Source of the DNA: Zygnema cylindricum
Lineage: Eukaryota > Streptophyta > Zygnematophyceae > Zygnematales > Zygnemataceae
Direction: 5' to 3'
Assembly (NCBI GenBank): GCA_037447655.1
Contig: JBBHKE010002092.1
Span: 45,174-109,173, forward strand
Length of the DNA stretch: 64,000 nt
The notes under the pieces are model-generated. The model did not search any database. It had not been told where the DNA came from and worked only from the letters and a program-made list of their open reading frames with translations. Positions 1 through 9,769 of this stretch are shown one piece after another. A program made the translations under genes and the position numbers. Position 1 is the first letter of the stretch, and each line of letters opens with the position of its first letter.

Positions 1-151
1 CCTCCAAACCCTGGCGGAACTCCCAATCTAGTGGATGGTCGACGCACACGTCCACTCAGAATGCCCCATAGTCGTTTTTCAAATAATGCACCCCTCATCA
101 TGGTTTCCCAATAAATAAACCCTGTTCAATTGAAAATGGGCACCCTAAAGG
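1..151 (-). pseudogene. Copia gag, 5' end only (fragment)
   Basis: On the minus strand the frame downstream of a primer-binding site reads VPIF then, past a stop, TGFIYWETMM and KRLWGILSGR. This is the N-terminal gag pattern (FDGSxxLYW) seen in other Copia-like copies here, such as the one at 11480-11708. In retroelements Gag forms the particle that packages the RNA. A stop replaces the expected Asp/Gly codon and the fragment runs off the left edge, so it is a remnant. It is clearly homologous to the plus-strand stretch 1513-1690, giving a head-to-head arrangement. Confidence 0.6.
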
Positions 152-165
152 GTGGGCCCATAACG
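152..165 (-). promoter_or_regulatory. Primer-binding site, initiator tRNA-Met anticodon arm
   Basis: Read on the minus strand this is CGTTATGGGCCCAC, directly after an LTR ending in CA. It is one base from GGTTATGGGCCCAC, the complement of the anticodon stem-loop of eukaryotic initiator tRNA-Met (GUGGGCCCAUAACC). Drosophila copia is known to use such a half-tRNA primer. Confidence 0.7.
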
Positions 166-700
166 TGTAATTTTGTGACATCCATTGGTACACAGAATGT
201 CTAGCTTATATGAAGCCTCTAGGATAATATTTGAACTATTGACTTTGGAAATGAATAAGTGCCACCCTGGCACGCAAAAACTTTGACCGACTACACTTCT
301 TTGTAGCTTCGACTTCCTTGAGTGTGCAACAAAAAGAATCACTGAATTTGCTCACCTGTGCATTAATTATGGTTGTTCAAAGAAAACAAATTTATACAGA
401 TGGCCTCTGGGAGAGAGGGCTTTCTAAATATAGTCTAAGTCCTAAGAACCTACTCACAGCTCCTCTAGACCAATAAAAAACCATCATTCACACAATAATG
501 TATATACAAAGTACGGTAGGCGCGGTACTTTATGTACAGAATTATTCGGCACCACTTTTGGTCTGCCACGTGGCATATTAGTCGTCGTCATTCCGTCCCA
601 TTCTTCTCGCGCATCCTATAGGATAATGCCACGTGTCATATCTTCTCCACTTTGGTGAAGTACTGCCATAAAAATATTACAACATACCGACACAATGCTT
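166..700 (-). repeat. LTR fragment, Copia family 1 (minus)
   Basis: Begins TG at 166, next to the primer-binding site. It resembles 19549-20000 over long stretches: the block near 240-270 on GCCACCCTGGCA, the AAAAAGAATCACT block, and the ACTCACAGCT...AGACCAAT block. The far end is not resolved, because similarity fades near 650-700 and no matching LTR copy is in the window. Confidence 0.5.
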
Positions 701-1254
701 GCCTTTCGTTCGTATTCTGGCAATTAATGTTAGCAGTTTGATCTAACGGCGCGCCGAAAAATGTTGACCGTTGAAATTCACCGGTCATCATTCCGTGTTG
801 ATTGTTGAAATTCCTTTTTTCTTTGTGAACCATCGATCGCGAAACGACATTTATTTTTGTCCGTTGAAATCAAATGTTGTTTCGTTCATTTCGTGCTGTA
901 TTGTATTTCGTGCTGTACCACACATTTCCATGTTTCATTTCGTTCCGTAAGCCGCTAAATGGAATATTTCGCCGCGTCATTATTTAAATATTAATCAAAT
1001 ACAATACGGTCATTATTACATCAAGACCTACCGGATTAGGCGGACGGCAACTCCGTACCGCTGTCATCAGAGGTCACAGGATCATATCTTGTCCGTGGCA
1101 GCCTACCTTTTGCAGGAGCCTTTTCTTCTGCCTGTCTTCTCATCTTTTTGAGGCAACCATGGCAGCTTGTCAGCTCTCACTGACTACCAAAAGTATAAAA
1201 ATTGTAGAACGCTCATATGCTAACTAAGAAGATAGAATATAAAGTACCATTTTT
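701..1254. other. Unassigned spacer between head-to-head LTR pieces
   Basis: No coding signal or recognisable element. It probably holds the diverged distal parts of the two LTRs, one on each strand. Several short repeats of TTTCGTGCTGTA and TTTCGTTC lie at 860-955. Confidence 0.4.
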
Positions 1255-1512
1255 CAACATGCCTCTCTTTGAGAGAGCTTGTATAAATATTGGCTTCTTT
1301 GCCACTTGGTAATGAATTGCCAAGTTGGCCATTTTGAGAGATTCTTTTTGATTTGGTTTCAAAGGAGTCTAGCCTTCACACGGGTGAAGGTAGTGAGACT
1401 TAGTGCTTGCCAGTGTAGCAGTTGTTCTAGGATCAAGATGGGCGCTCAAAATTATCCTAGAGGCTTTTAGTAAGCTACATATTCAGTGCACCAATGAGGT
1501 CACATAATTGCA
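1255..1512 (+). repeat. 5' LTR, 3' portion, of Copia element 1
   Basis: Shares a long block with the 3' LTR at 10545-10794, including GAGAGAGCTT, TATAAATATTGGC and the CACACGGGTGAAGGTAGTGAGA block. It ends AATTGCA at 1512, next to a degenerate primer-binding site. The TATAAATA at about 1282 could be the element's TATA box. Confidence 0.6.
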
Positions 1513-2200
1513 ACTTATGGCCCTCCCTCTTGGGTGCTCACCTTTGATGGAACAGGGTTTTATTACTACAATAGATGATGAAGGGAGCACTTCTTGGAAA
1601 ATGATTGTGGGGTATTGTGAGTGGCCATGTGAAGTGACCATCTACAGCATTGGGAGTCCCACCGAGATTTGGTGGACTGCGATTTTCAAAAGAATACGGG
1701 CAATCTGAAAAAGAGGATGACAAAGGGGAGCGTAGTGTCACCGACACAAGATGACAAAGGGGAGCGTAGCGTCACCAACACAGGAAAAGAAAAAGAGAAG
1801 ATGACCTCAGTGACATTGGGATCGCCACCAAAGGTGTTACCAGTGGAAGTGATTTCTAAAACTGAGGAGAATGATCATGGAATTTGGGACTTCAATAACT
1901 CTATCGCTTATCACTTCATTTTGAGTAACCTTTCTCAGATAGTAGCCACACCCCCTCTTTATGTAGAAAGAGCAGCTGAACTGTGGGAGGCTGACGGAGT
2001 TGAGACTCAAGGAGAACAAACCAAATGAACCTTCCGAGAAGAAAAAAACATTTATAACCACATAGGCGAACGGGGAGCTCGGACATGAGGACGCTTTGGA
2101 TGAAGAGGATGGTGAGCTTTTTCTCAACGAAAAACTAGAAGAGAAGAAGATCCCACAAAGACAAAAGTGTGCAATCTGAGCTGTCCGAGAAGCTCCAGAG
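1513..2200 (+). pseudogene. Copia gag, degenerate
   Basis: A degenerate primer-binding site (ACTTATGGCCCTCC) is followed by a gag start reading TFDGTGFYYY, then frameshifts. Later readable pieces include WDFNNSIAYHFILSNLSQIV and AAELWE, typical of the UBN2/retrotran-gag family in which AxELW follows a conserved helix. A short repeated block (ATGACAAAGGGGAGCGTAG) occurs twice at 1716-1770. No zinc knuckle is readable. The region is heavily decayed. Confidence 0.55.
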
Positions 2201-2204
2201 GAAC

Positions 2205-4843
2205 GTTTGATCATTGACTCGAGTACCTCAATGCATATGTGTCATGAAAAAAAATAATTTACTAAGCTGAGAATGATTCCTACTGTAGAGATAAAGTATG
2301 GGGATGGGAGAGTACTAACTACACATCTAGCGGGATCAGTAGATCTAAAGGTACTAGTGGAGGGTAAGACATCCATTGTGACTTTCTGACATGTTGTCAA
2401 TATACCCCAATTAAGCAAGAATATTATCACTAACTCTGTGTTGGATGATAAAGATTTTGAGACTTACACAAGAAATGGAACTTTCACAACAAAATATGAT
2501 GATGAGATCTATTTCACTGCTAAAAAGGGTAGCCAAGGAATGTATAGGCTTAACTTGAGCAATGAAAAGAAGAATGCTTATTATGTTGGTGTGCCTGAAA
2601 TAATGATATGGCATAAGCGGCTGGGACATGTGCATTAAGATAGGTTCAGGGATATGAAAAAACTGGGTGTAGTGGAAAGGATTCATTTTGGGAATAGTGA
2701 AGGAATGGATGATTGTAGTGGTTGTACACAAGTTAAGGCTCACAAATTGCCCTATCCAAAATTTGCCATGTATAAAGGAGAAAAGGTGTTAGATCTTGTA
2801 CACAGTGATATCTGAGGACCAGCCAGAGTACCTTTGGTAGGGGGAAAAAGATATATGCTAACCATAACTGATGACTAGTCTAGATATTTTAGAGATTACT
2901 TCCTCAAAAATAAGTATGAAGCACAACTTTATTTTAAAGAATATAAAGCATGGAGCGAGAAGTTGCATGGACCCCCCATTAAGAGAAAAAGAAGTGATAA
3001 TCGAGGAGAATAAAATTCTAACCAGTTTGAGGAATTCTTGAGAGATGAGGGAGTCGTACACCAAAAGACTGTCCCTGATAAACTAGGAACAAACGGTGAA
3101 GTCGAAAGACTTAATTGAAATCTAGGTGATAGCACCTGAAACATGCTAACAGATAACAAGATAGGAAAACGCTTTTGGGCCGAAGTCATGAATTGTGCCA
3201 ATTACATTAAAAATAGAGTTTTTACTAAAGCTATAAAAAGACGAACACGGTATGAGAGATGGGCTGTAAGATAACCGGATATATCTCATTTTAAAGTTTT
3301 TGGAAGTCAAATGTATAGTCTGAATTCTAACCGAAAGTGTTGGAAACTAGATACTAAGTGAAAGTCGGGATACCTAGTGGGATATGATGAAGATGTCAAG
3401 GGATATTGAGTTTATGATCTTGGAAGGAACGATATCATAATGGTCAAGCATCAAGTTGTCATGGATGAAGGAAAGGCAATCGATCCCTTCAAATACTCTA
3501 ATGCAATCAGAATTAGGATTGGGTTAGAAAGTGAGGCAGAGTCAGATTTCTTGGAAAGGAATACCAATGATCAAATTATTGCAGATCCAAAAGAAACTTA
3601 GACCGAGGAGGAGATGCTGGTGAATCTACAATCTCCAATGCAGTTTAATGACATGGAGGAAGAGGACCCAACTCCCATATATAGCGGAGCAGATGAAACA
3701 GTTTGGAGGAACCCGAGATTACCCACCATTCCAGCTTCTGAATTTGAAGGAGGAAAAAAGAGCAACAATAGGCTGCAAGGAAGACAACCAACATAGAAGG
3801 TAACAAAGTTGTCACATTTTAATGAGACTCAAACTTACTCAGAGGTAGTGAACAGCTAAGAAAATAACAGATGGGTTAGGGCCAATAATGATGAGATGGC
3901 TTCTATTATGGAAACCAATACATGGGAGTTAGTTGACTATCTTCTGGATTAAAAACCAATTGGGTGTAAATGGGTGTTTAAATTGAAACTAGACCCTGCT
4001 TATACTATTGAGAGGTACAAAGCTAGGTTGGTAGCAAATGATTTCACTCAAAAGGAGGGAATTGACTATGAAGAGACTTTTGCCCCGGTTGTACGGTTTC
4101 CCTCTGTAAGGATTCTCCTCAATCTAGCAGCAGCAGAAGACATACACATACATCAAATGGATATCAAAACTACCTTCCTCAATGGTGAGTTAGAGGAAGA
4201 AATTTTTGAAAGGCAAGTGGAAGGCTTTCGTGGAGAAAAGAGTGGAAAGTAAAGTCTACAAACTTATTAGGTCATTTTATAGAATTAAAAAGGCTCCTGG
4301 ACAATGAAACAAGAAACTGGATGAATTCCTAACCAATCACGGATATGTCAAAATCAGCTGTGACCACTCTATTTACATTTTTGAGGATGTGGAAGGGGTG
4401 ATCTTTATTGTTATCTATGTCGATGATTTCATGGTATTGAGTAAGTCCATGGAAAAGATCAATAAGTTAACAACAGATTTGAGGATCACATTTGACATGA
4501 AAGTCTTAGGGGAGGCAAAATACATCCTAGAAGTTCAGATTGAAAAAAAAAGAGGGAAAAGAGTAATCATATTAACTCAGAAAAAGAGGCAATTGGAAAT
4601 ATACTTGAAAAATTTCAAATAGATAAGGCATACAGTTGTACCACTCCCATGGACTTAAAGAAAGTAAGTGAGGGGAGTGTAGAAAGAGATGTAATCATTC
4701 TTGATGAGGATATGAACCCAGAAGAGAAACAGTTCATGAAGTCAATTCCTTAAAGGCAGGTAGTAAGAAGTCTGATTATTTTTATTAATTGTACTAGGCC
4801 AGACATAGCTGCAGCAGTTGAGGTCTTGAGTATGAGTCTTAAT
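2205..4843 (+). pseudogene. Copia pol: protease, integrase, N-terminal RT
   Basis: In one largely collinear frame with many stops: a protease motif IDSSTSMHMC (about 2212), GAG-pre-integrase IWHKRLGHVH (2607-2636), zinc-binding CSGC, and integrase core pieces VHSDI (about 2800), a VERLN-like remnant of the catalytic Glu region (about 3100) and VFGSQMYSLN. RT follows from 3970 with ERYKARLVAN, FAPVVRFPSVRILL, HQMDIKTTFLNGELEEEI and the catalytic IYVDD box at about 4410. The reading stops at 4843, where another element is inserted, and resumes in frame at 9190. Confidence 0.85.
4839..4843. repeat. Target-site duplication TTAAT (left copy)
   Basis: TTAAT occurs immediately before the 5' LTR at 4844 and again at 9185-9189 immediately after the 3' LTR. 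A 5-bp duplication is the normal footprint of LTR-retrotransposon integrase. Removing one copy with the element restores the host Copia reading frame. Confidence 0.9.
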
Positions 4844-5776
4844 TGTTGTTTTGAAAAGTAAGTTTCGTGCGTACGAGACAGTTTACCCGTAACTGCTAAT
4901 TGGATTTAATATGGAGGTTTGAATAGATTCACGGATTGGGGGAGCGAACGGATTGATATAATTAAAGTGATGTAAAATAAACGGAATGTTGGAATAGGCG
5001 CCGCCAGTACTGCGGAGCTGCGACGCAGTTAAGTCAACGTAGCTGCGGCTATTTGTATGATCCGTACGGACAAGCGCAGCCAGCGCAACCAGCGTAGCCA
5101 GCGCAGCTAGCGCAGCTGCGAATAATATGACTAGGATAGATCTCGAGTAATGATGATTGTACGGTAGTGGTAGCTTAGTAGTTGCTTAGTGGTAGCTTGG
5201 TTTCTGACATACGAAGAGTACGGTGTAAATATTATGTACAACAGAGGTTTGTCCTTTTGACTAATTAGTTTATTAGAGTAGATACAGTACGGCTGGTATG
5301 CCTCCGTACTCTGAGTATAACTTGCAGGACTTAGATTATTTTATGTATCGCAGTCAAGTTAATCAAAGTAATGGCAAACTGTTTTCTGCATCTTTGACCT
5401 GTTGGTGTGATCACTCTGATTGGTACTTTCATATGAAACTTTGTGGAGTTTTTCTATGATATAGAATATATATGTGTGTGAAGTTTCATTGTATTCCAGT
5501 ATCTCTGTAAGATTCTGTGAACAGTCTAAGTGGTTAGTTTGTGAAGCTGTCAACTACATTTGGGAAACTCTGAAGCTTATATCTTCTAGATGCCTTTGTG
5601 GATTTGGCTGTAACTTTGGGAGTTTACATTGTATATGGTATAATGCATATTGGTGCAGTTTGAGATCATTTTGTTTATTGTGGAGTAATCTGTGTCGTCT
5701 GAAACACAGCTGTTTTTGAGGTAGTCTGTGGGTGTTTCCGTGAGTAATCCATGGCTGAAATAGGCTATGGACAACA
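4844..5776 (+). repeat. 5' LTR of gag-only element copy 1
   Basis: 933 bp, TGTTGTTTTG...GGACAACA. It contains a GCGCAGCCA-type short tandem array at about 5072-5118, where AGCGCAGC-like units recur every 9 bases. The ATG at 5751 opens the gag frame 26 bases before the LTR ends. Confidence 0.92.
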
Positions 5777-7094
5777 GGTTATGGGCCCACACCCATGGCT
5801 ACCTATATTTAATGGATCAAAATATCACTACTGAAAGTGTGCGCTCGAGAGCTACTTCGAGATGATGGAACTAATGGACGTGGTGGATGGTACCTTGGTC
5901 GAAACGTCAAATGGATGGAAAAGGAAAAATCATGAGTGTCTAAGGATTATTAAGAACTCATTGACTCCGGATTTAGTAATGTCATACATAAGTGTTAAAA
6001 AGGCAGCTGAATTATGGAAGTGCTTAGAAAGTATGTATGCAAAGACTTCTTTATATCATTGGCTTAGTAGTGTTACCAAAATAGTTGAACACAAGTATGT
6101 AGGAGGTAGTATGGAGAAACACTGTATTGACTTACAAGTATTATTTGCAGAAAATGATTTGGCAGGAGGCAACTTTACAGATGCTCAACAAGCTATCTTG
6201 TTAATGAGAAGTCTACCTAAAGAATATAAGAGTGCACTAGATCGATTGACTTTAATTGATAAAAATGATTGGAGCGTAACTGTAGCTAGACGAGTTATTT
6301 TAGATGAAGAGGATAATAGAAGGGTCTTATCAAGTGAAAGGAATATAAAGGAATCTAAGTCTCAGTTTCAGAAAATTAAAAGTAATAGTGAGTTCGGAGA
6401 TCGACCAAAGAATTGTTTTTACTGTAATAATTTAGGACATACTTTCAGGGTATGTCCATCGTATAAAAGTGCATGTGTTACAGGAAATTTCAGAGATGGA
6501 TGGGACAACAACCTAGTTCGTACCCCAACAAGAAAGGAATCAAGTGCTTTGGTGAGTGAAGGACAAGACTCGACAGATGACAAAAGGCATGCACCATGTG
6601 TTGACGAATTGATTTATTTACCGACCTTTTGTGTTGTTCGGAATGAGGAGAAAGAGGTGACAAAAAAGGATCCGATTACTTTCAATATGTCTTATGACAG
6701 ATTGGTGGGTGACATAAACTTACTAAAGGAAGAGGCAACTAGAATACGAGAAGTCGATAGAAGTGAAAGGCACATGGAAGCGGAAGAAACTGGAAAAATT
6801 ATTATCATCGAAAACAGTAAGGAAACAGACGAGTGTGAAAAAGACTCGGGTTGTGTGACTTCTTCTTGTGATAAACTGGTGTATGAGAATAGCATAGAGG
6901 GAGAAGAGATTCATGAAGTAAGGGGAGTTAACAAAGTAAACTTAAAATTTATTGAAGAATATTTCTTAGAAAAAGATAAAACTAAAATACAAACAGAACT
7001 TAGAGAAAGAGAAGAAGTAAATGATCAGATAGGAAAGTGTGAATTGACACAAAAGGGGAATTTACATCGGAAGTGGAAAACATTGTGGGTTTAA
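5751..7094 (+). CDS. Gag of gag-only element 1 (one in-frame stop)
   Basis: The frame starts at ATG 5751 inside the LTR, passes through the primer-binding site and continues to 7094. One in-frame TGA at 5832 stands where the family has Trp (KYHY, stop, KCALESYF); from the ATG at 5862 about 410 codons are open. Visible parts are the gag N-terminal motif PWLPIFNGS, AAELWKCLES, a conserved helix with LLMRSLPKEYKSALDRL, and a CCHC zinc knuckle (CFYCNNLGHTFRVC, about 6415-6456) for RNA binding. After it comes an acidic/basic charged region unlike ordinary Copia Gag-Pol, where protease should follow. Close homologue: the minus-strand copy at 22990-24298. Confidence 0.85.
5777..5790 (+). promoter_or_regulatory. 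Primer-binding site, initiator tRNA-Met half-molecule
   Basis: GGTTATGGGCCCAC follows the LTR with no spacer. It is an exact complement of GUGGGCCCAUAACC, the anticodon arm of initiator tRNA-Met with anticodon CAU. The primer would be a tRNA cleaved on the 3' side of the anticodon stem, as known for Drosophila copia. The site also encodes Val-Met-Gly-Pro in the gag frame. Confidence 0.85.
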
Positions 7095-7636
7095 AAATTA
7101 TTGAAATCCAGAAAAAACCGAGGAAGAGTGTTCAAAAAATAAGGCTAAGGAAGATAGTTCATGAGAGCCGAAAAAGTCATAACTTAAAAAAAAATCGTAG
7201 GAAGAGGAAAGTGCAGCTAACTGAAAAGAAGGTCAGACGGAAAATATTGAATATATATACACTTCAGAGAAGTTCCATATCTATGAAAAGAAACCAAAAA
7301 TCAGTAAGAAAAACTACACTATATAGAGGTAGAGGGAAGGGAAACCATGGAAATTTTTTGAACAGATCAGATAGTCATAAAAAACCAAGAAAGAGAGATA
7401 GATTCCGGAAAAATAGTTGGAGAACAAGCATGTTACGAAATCTATCACACCGAAGAACACAACCAGAAACAGTGAGGGGAAGTGTAACGGGAAAATGGGA
7501 AGACTTGAATGAATTTACAAGAAATTTCATGAGAATTTGGTGTAGTAGCGTCAGTAACATACATCTAAGGAAGTGGATGGCGTGGAACTATTTAACCGGA
7601 GAGAATGTGCAACAACTGTTCGATAAAAGTGTGTAG
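7095..7636 (+). pseudogene. Charged Gag tail, shifted to the -1 frame
   Basis: The frame one base back from gag stays open from before 7094 to 7636 and has no ATG near its start. It is very rich in Lys/Arg and includes KKPRKSVQKIRLRK. The RKSVQK core also occurs twice in the tail of the second copy (about 23100-23230, minus), where it lies in the same region after gag. I infer one ancestral Gag with a long basic tail, broken here by a small indel. No slippery heptamer of the usual X-XXY-YYZ form is aligned with the gag stop. Confidence 0.6.
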
Positions 7637-8095
7637 GTGGTTGATTTTCGGCAAATTTAATAACATGGCTAAGTGACGAAGACAAGTGGAAATACGGATT
7701 TACTGGAGAGGTGTTATTACCATAGTGAAGGGACAATTTTGCATTTATGGCGTAAGGGGAGCTATTACAGGACACTATTTGCAAGGTGGCAGTTTTCAAA
7801 AAGGCGAATGGGAATTGGCAGAAGGCAGCAAGTGCAATGGCGACGTCGGCAAAGCAATGGTAATGTGTTGTTTTTGCTAAAATCTTTGTATGATGAACAG
7901 TGGAGGTTGATACAGAAATTTGAACATTTAAATATTTTTTTTATTCTTTTGTTTATCCATTAGAGTGGAAATATTTGCATACAGCATGGACTAATGAGTC
8001 TAAAGCTTTAGGGGAGTGTAGAGTTTAAAAGCTTTAGTCTCAGTAGATGAGGCTATAAGGAGGAAGTTAAAGGCGAAAAAGAGCAGCAGCTAGGA
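7637..8095 (+). other. Non-coding internal region of gag-only element 1
   Basis: No conserved coding signal. Short open stretches exist but show no motif and no counterpart in copy 2. It may carry packaging or dimerisation signals. The stretch TAAAGCTTTAGGGGAGTGTAGAG at 8006-8028 looks like a second polypurine tract. Confidence 0.4.
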
Positions 8096-8214
8096 CTGCG
8101 ATGTCAAACTAGCGCAGCGTAGCAGCATAGCAGTACACGCTGCACTTTGTATTCATACTGCGCTGCGATGTCACACTAGCGCAGCGTAGCAGCAATAGCA
8201 GTACACGCTGCATA
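8096..8214 (+). repeat. Tandem GCAGC/GCGATGTC repeat before the 3' LTR
   Basis: Two copies of a roughly 60-bp unit containing GCGATGTCA, ACTAGCGCAGCGTAGCAGC and AGCAGTACACGCTGCA. Related GCGATGT and AGCAGCATAG strings occur at the same internal place in the second gag-only element (22500-22740) and in the LTR at 28900-29030. Confidence 0.8.
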
Positions 8215-8240
8215 TTTTTTTTTGGTGCACGAAACTAAAT

Positions 8241-8251
8241 TTTCGGGGGAG
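8241..8251 (+). promoter_or_regulatory. Polypurine tract of gag-only element 1
   Basis: TTTCGGGGGAG directly precedes the TG of the 3' LTR at 8252. The second copy has TTTTCAGGGGAG at the same place (minus strand, ending at 22440). This is the expected plus-strand primer position. Confidence 0.75.
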
Positions 8252-9184
8252 TGTTGTTTTGAAAAGTCAGTTTCGTGCGTATGAGACAGTTTGCCCGTAA
8301 CTGCTAATTGGATTTAATATGGAGGTTTGAATAGATTCACGGATTGGGGGAGCGAACGGATTGATATAATTAAAGTGATGTAAAATAAACGGAATGTTGG
8401 AATAGGCGCCGCCAGTACTGCGGAGCTGCGACGCAGTTAAGTCAACGTAGCTGTGGCTATTTGTATGATCCGTACGGACAAGCGCAGCCAGCGCAACCAG
8501 CGCAGCCAGCGCAGCTAGCGCAGCTGCGGATAATATGACTAGGATAGATCTCGAGTAATGATGATTGTACGGTAGTGGTAGCTTAGTAGTTGCTTAGTGG
8601 TAGCTTGGTTTCTGACATACGAAGAGTACGGTGTAAATATTATGTACAACAGAGGTTTGTCCTTTTGACTAATTAGTTTATTAGAGTAGATACAGTACGG
8701 CTGGTATGCCTCCGTACTCTGAGTATAACTTGCAGGACTTAGATTATTTTATGTATCGCAGTCAAGTTAATCAAAGTAATGGCAAACTGTTTTCTGCATC
8801 TTTGACCTGTTGGTGTGATCACTCTGATTGGTACTTTCATATGAAACTTTGTGGAGTTATTCTATGATATAGAATATATATGTGTGTGAAGTTTCATTGT
8901 ATTCCAGTATCTCTGTAAGATTCTATGAACGGTCTAAGTGGTTAGTTTGTGAAGCTGTCAGCTACATTTGGGAAACTCTGAAGCTTATATCTTCTAGATG
9001 CCTTGGTGGATTTGGCTGTAACTTTGGGAGTTTACAGTGTATATGGTATAATGCATATTGGTGCAGTTTGAGATCATTTTGTTTATTGTGGAGTAATCTG
9101 TGTCGTCTGAAACACAGCTTTTTTTGAGGTAGTCTGTGGGTGTTTCCGTGAGTAATCCATGGCTGAAATAGGCTATGGACAACA
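8252..9184 (+). repeat. 3' LTR of gag-only element copy 1
   Basis: 933 bp, the same length as the 5' LTR, with only scattered substitutions (for example at 8270, 8281 and 8936) and no indels seen. It is followed by TSD TTAAT at 9185-9189. Confidence 0.92.
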
Positions 9185-9769
9185 TTAATGATCATAGAAA
9201 GAAATATTGGGAGGCACCCAAGAGGGTTATGATGTATCTGATAGGAACGCGAGAACTTTGATTGCCTCTGGGAGGGGAGAATAGTGACATCACCATTTGG
9301 AGTGATGCCAGCTATGGGGATGCTCCTATGAGGAGGTGTACATCTAGATATGTTTTGCATGTTGGGAATGGTGCTTTCCTGTTGGAGTAGTAAGCAACAA
9401 AAGGTGGTTGCTCAATCCACTATGGAGGCTGAGTACATGGCCTCTTGTTCTGCTGTGAAAGAACTAATGTCGGTGATGTTTCTTTTGCAATACTTAGGTT
9501 CATGAAGGTGGGAGTTCAAAAGGTGTTGTGATAATCAAGCTGCCATTGCAATTGCAGCTAATCCAAAACATCATTTTAAAACTTAACGTATGGATGTCAG
9601 GTTGAGCTTTATGAGAGAAAAGTTAGAGAACAAAATTGTAAGTTTGGATTATAAACCAGATGGGAAAATATTTGCAAATATGATGACAAAACCAGTCCCA
9701 TCCCCTAAACTAAAATTTTGCAAAGAAAAGTGTGGACTGAAAGAAAAGATTGACTTGAAAATAAGGGGA
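9185..9769 (+). pseudogene. Copia element 1: C-terminal RT/RNase H and polypurine tract
   Basis: Continuation of the interrupted pol. After the duplicated TTAAT the host frame resumes with HRKKYWEAPKRVMMYLIGTR, then RNase H pieces ITIWSDASYGD, CTSRYVLHVG, and the C-terminal VRLSFMREKLENKIVSL and MMTKPVPSPKLKFCKEKCGL. Several frame breaks and stops are present. ATAAGGGGAG just before 9770 is the polypurine tract. Confidence 0.85.

Larger units (their letters stand above)
4844..9184 (+). mobile_element. Gag-only (TR-GAG-like) LTR retrotransposon, copy 1
   Basis: A 4341-bp element bounded by two 933-bp LTRs that begin TGTTG and end CAACA, with TSD TTAAT. Inside are a tRNA-Met anticodon-arm primer-binding site, a long gag frame with a zinc knuckle, a Lys/Arg/Glu-rich tail, a GC-rich tandem repeat and a polypurine tract. 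No protease, integrase, RT or RNase H is present between 5777 and 8251. It must therefore depend on enzymes from another Copia element. The LTRs differ at only about a dozen positions by eye (about 1.4%), so the insertion is young. Confidence 0.9.

Noticed and set aside
7060-7100. Programmed -1 frameshift between gag and its charged tail
   Set aside because: GGGTTTA lies here but is not in the required register with gag codons; an indel is simpler, since copy 2 appears continuous.
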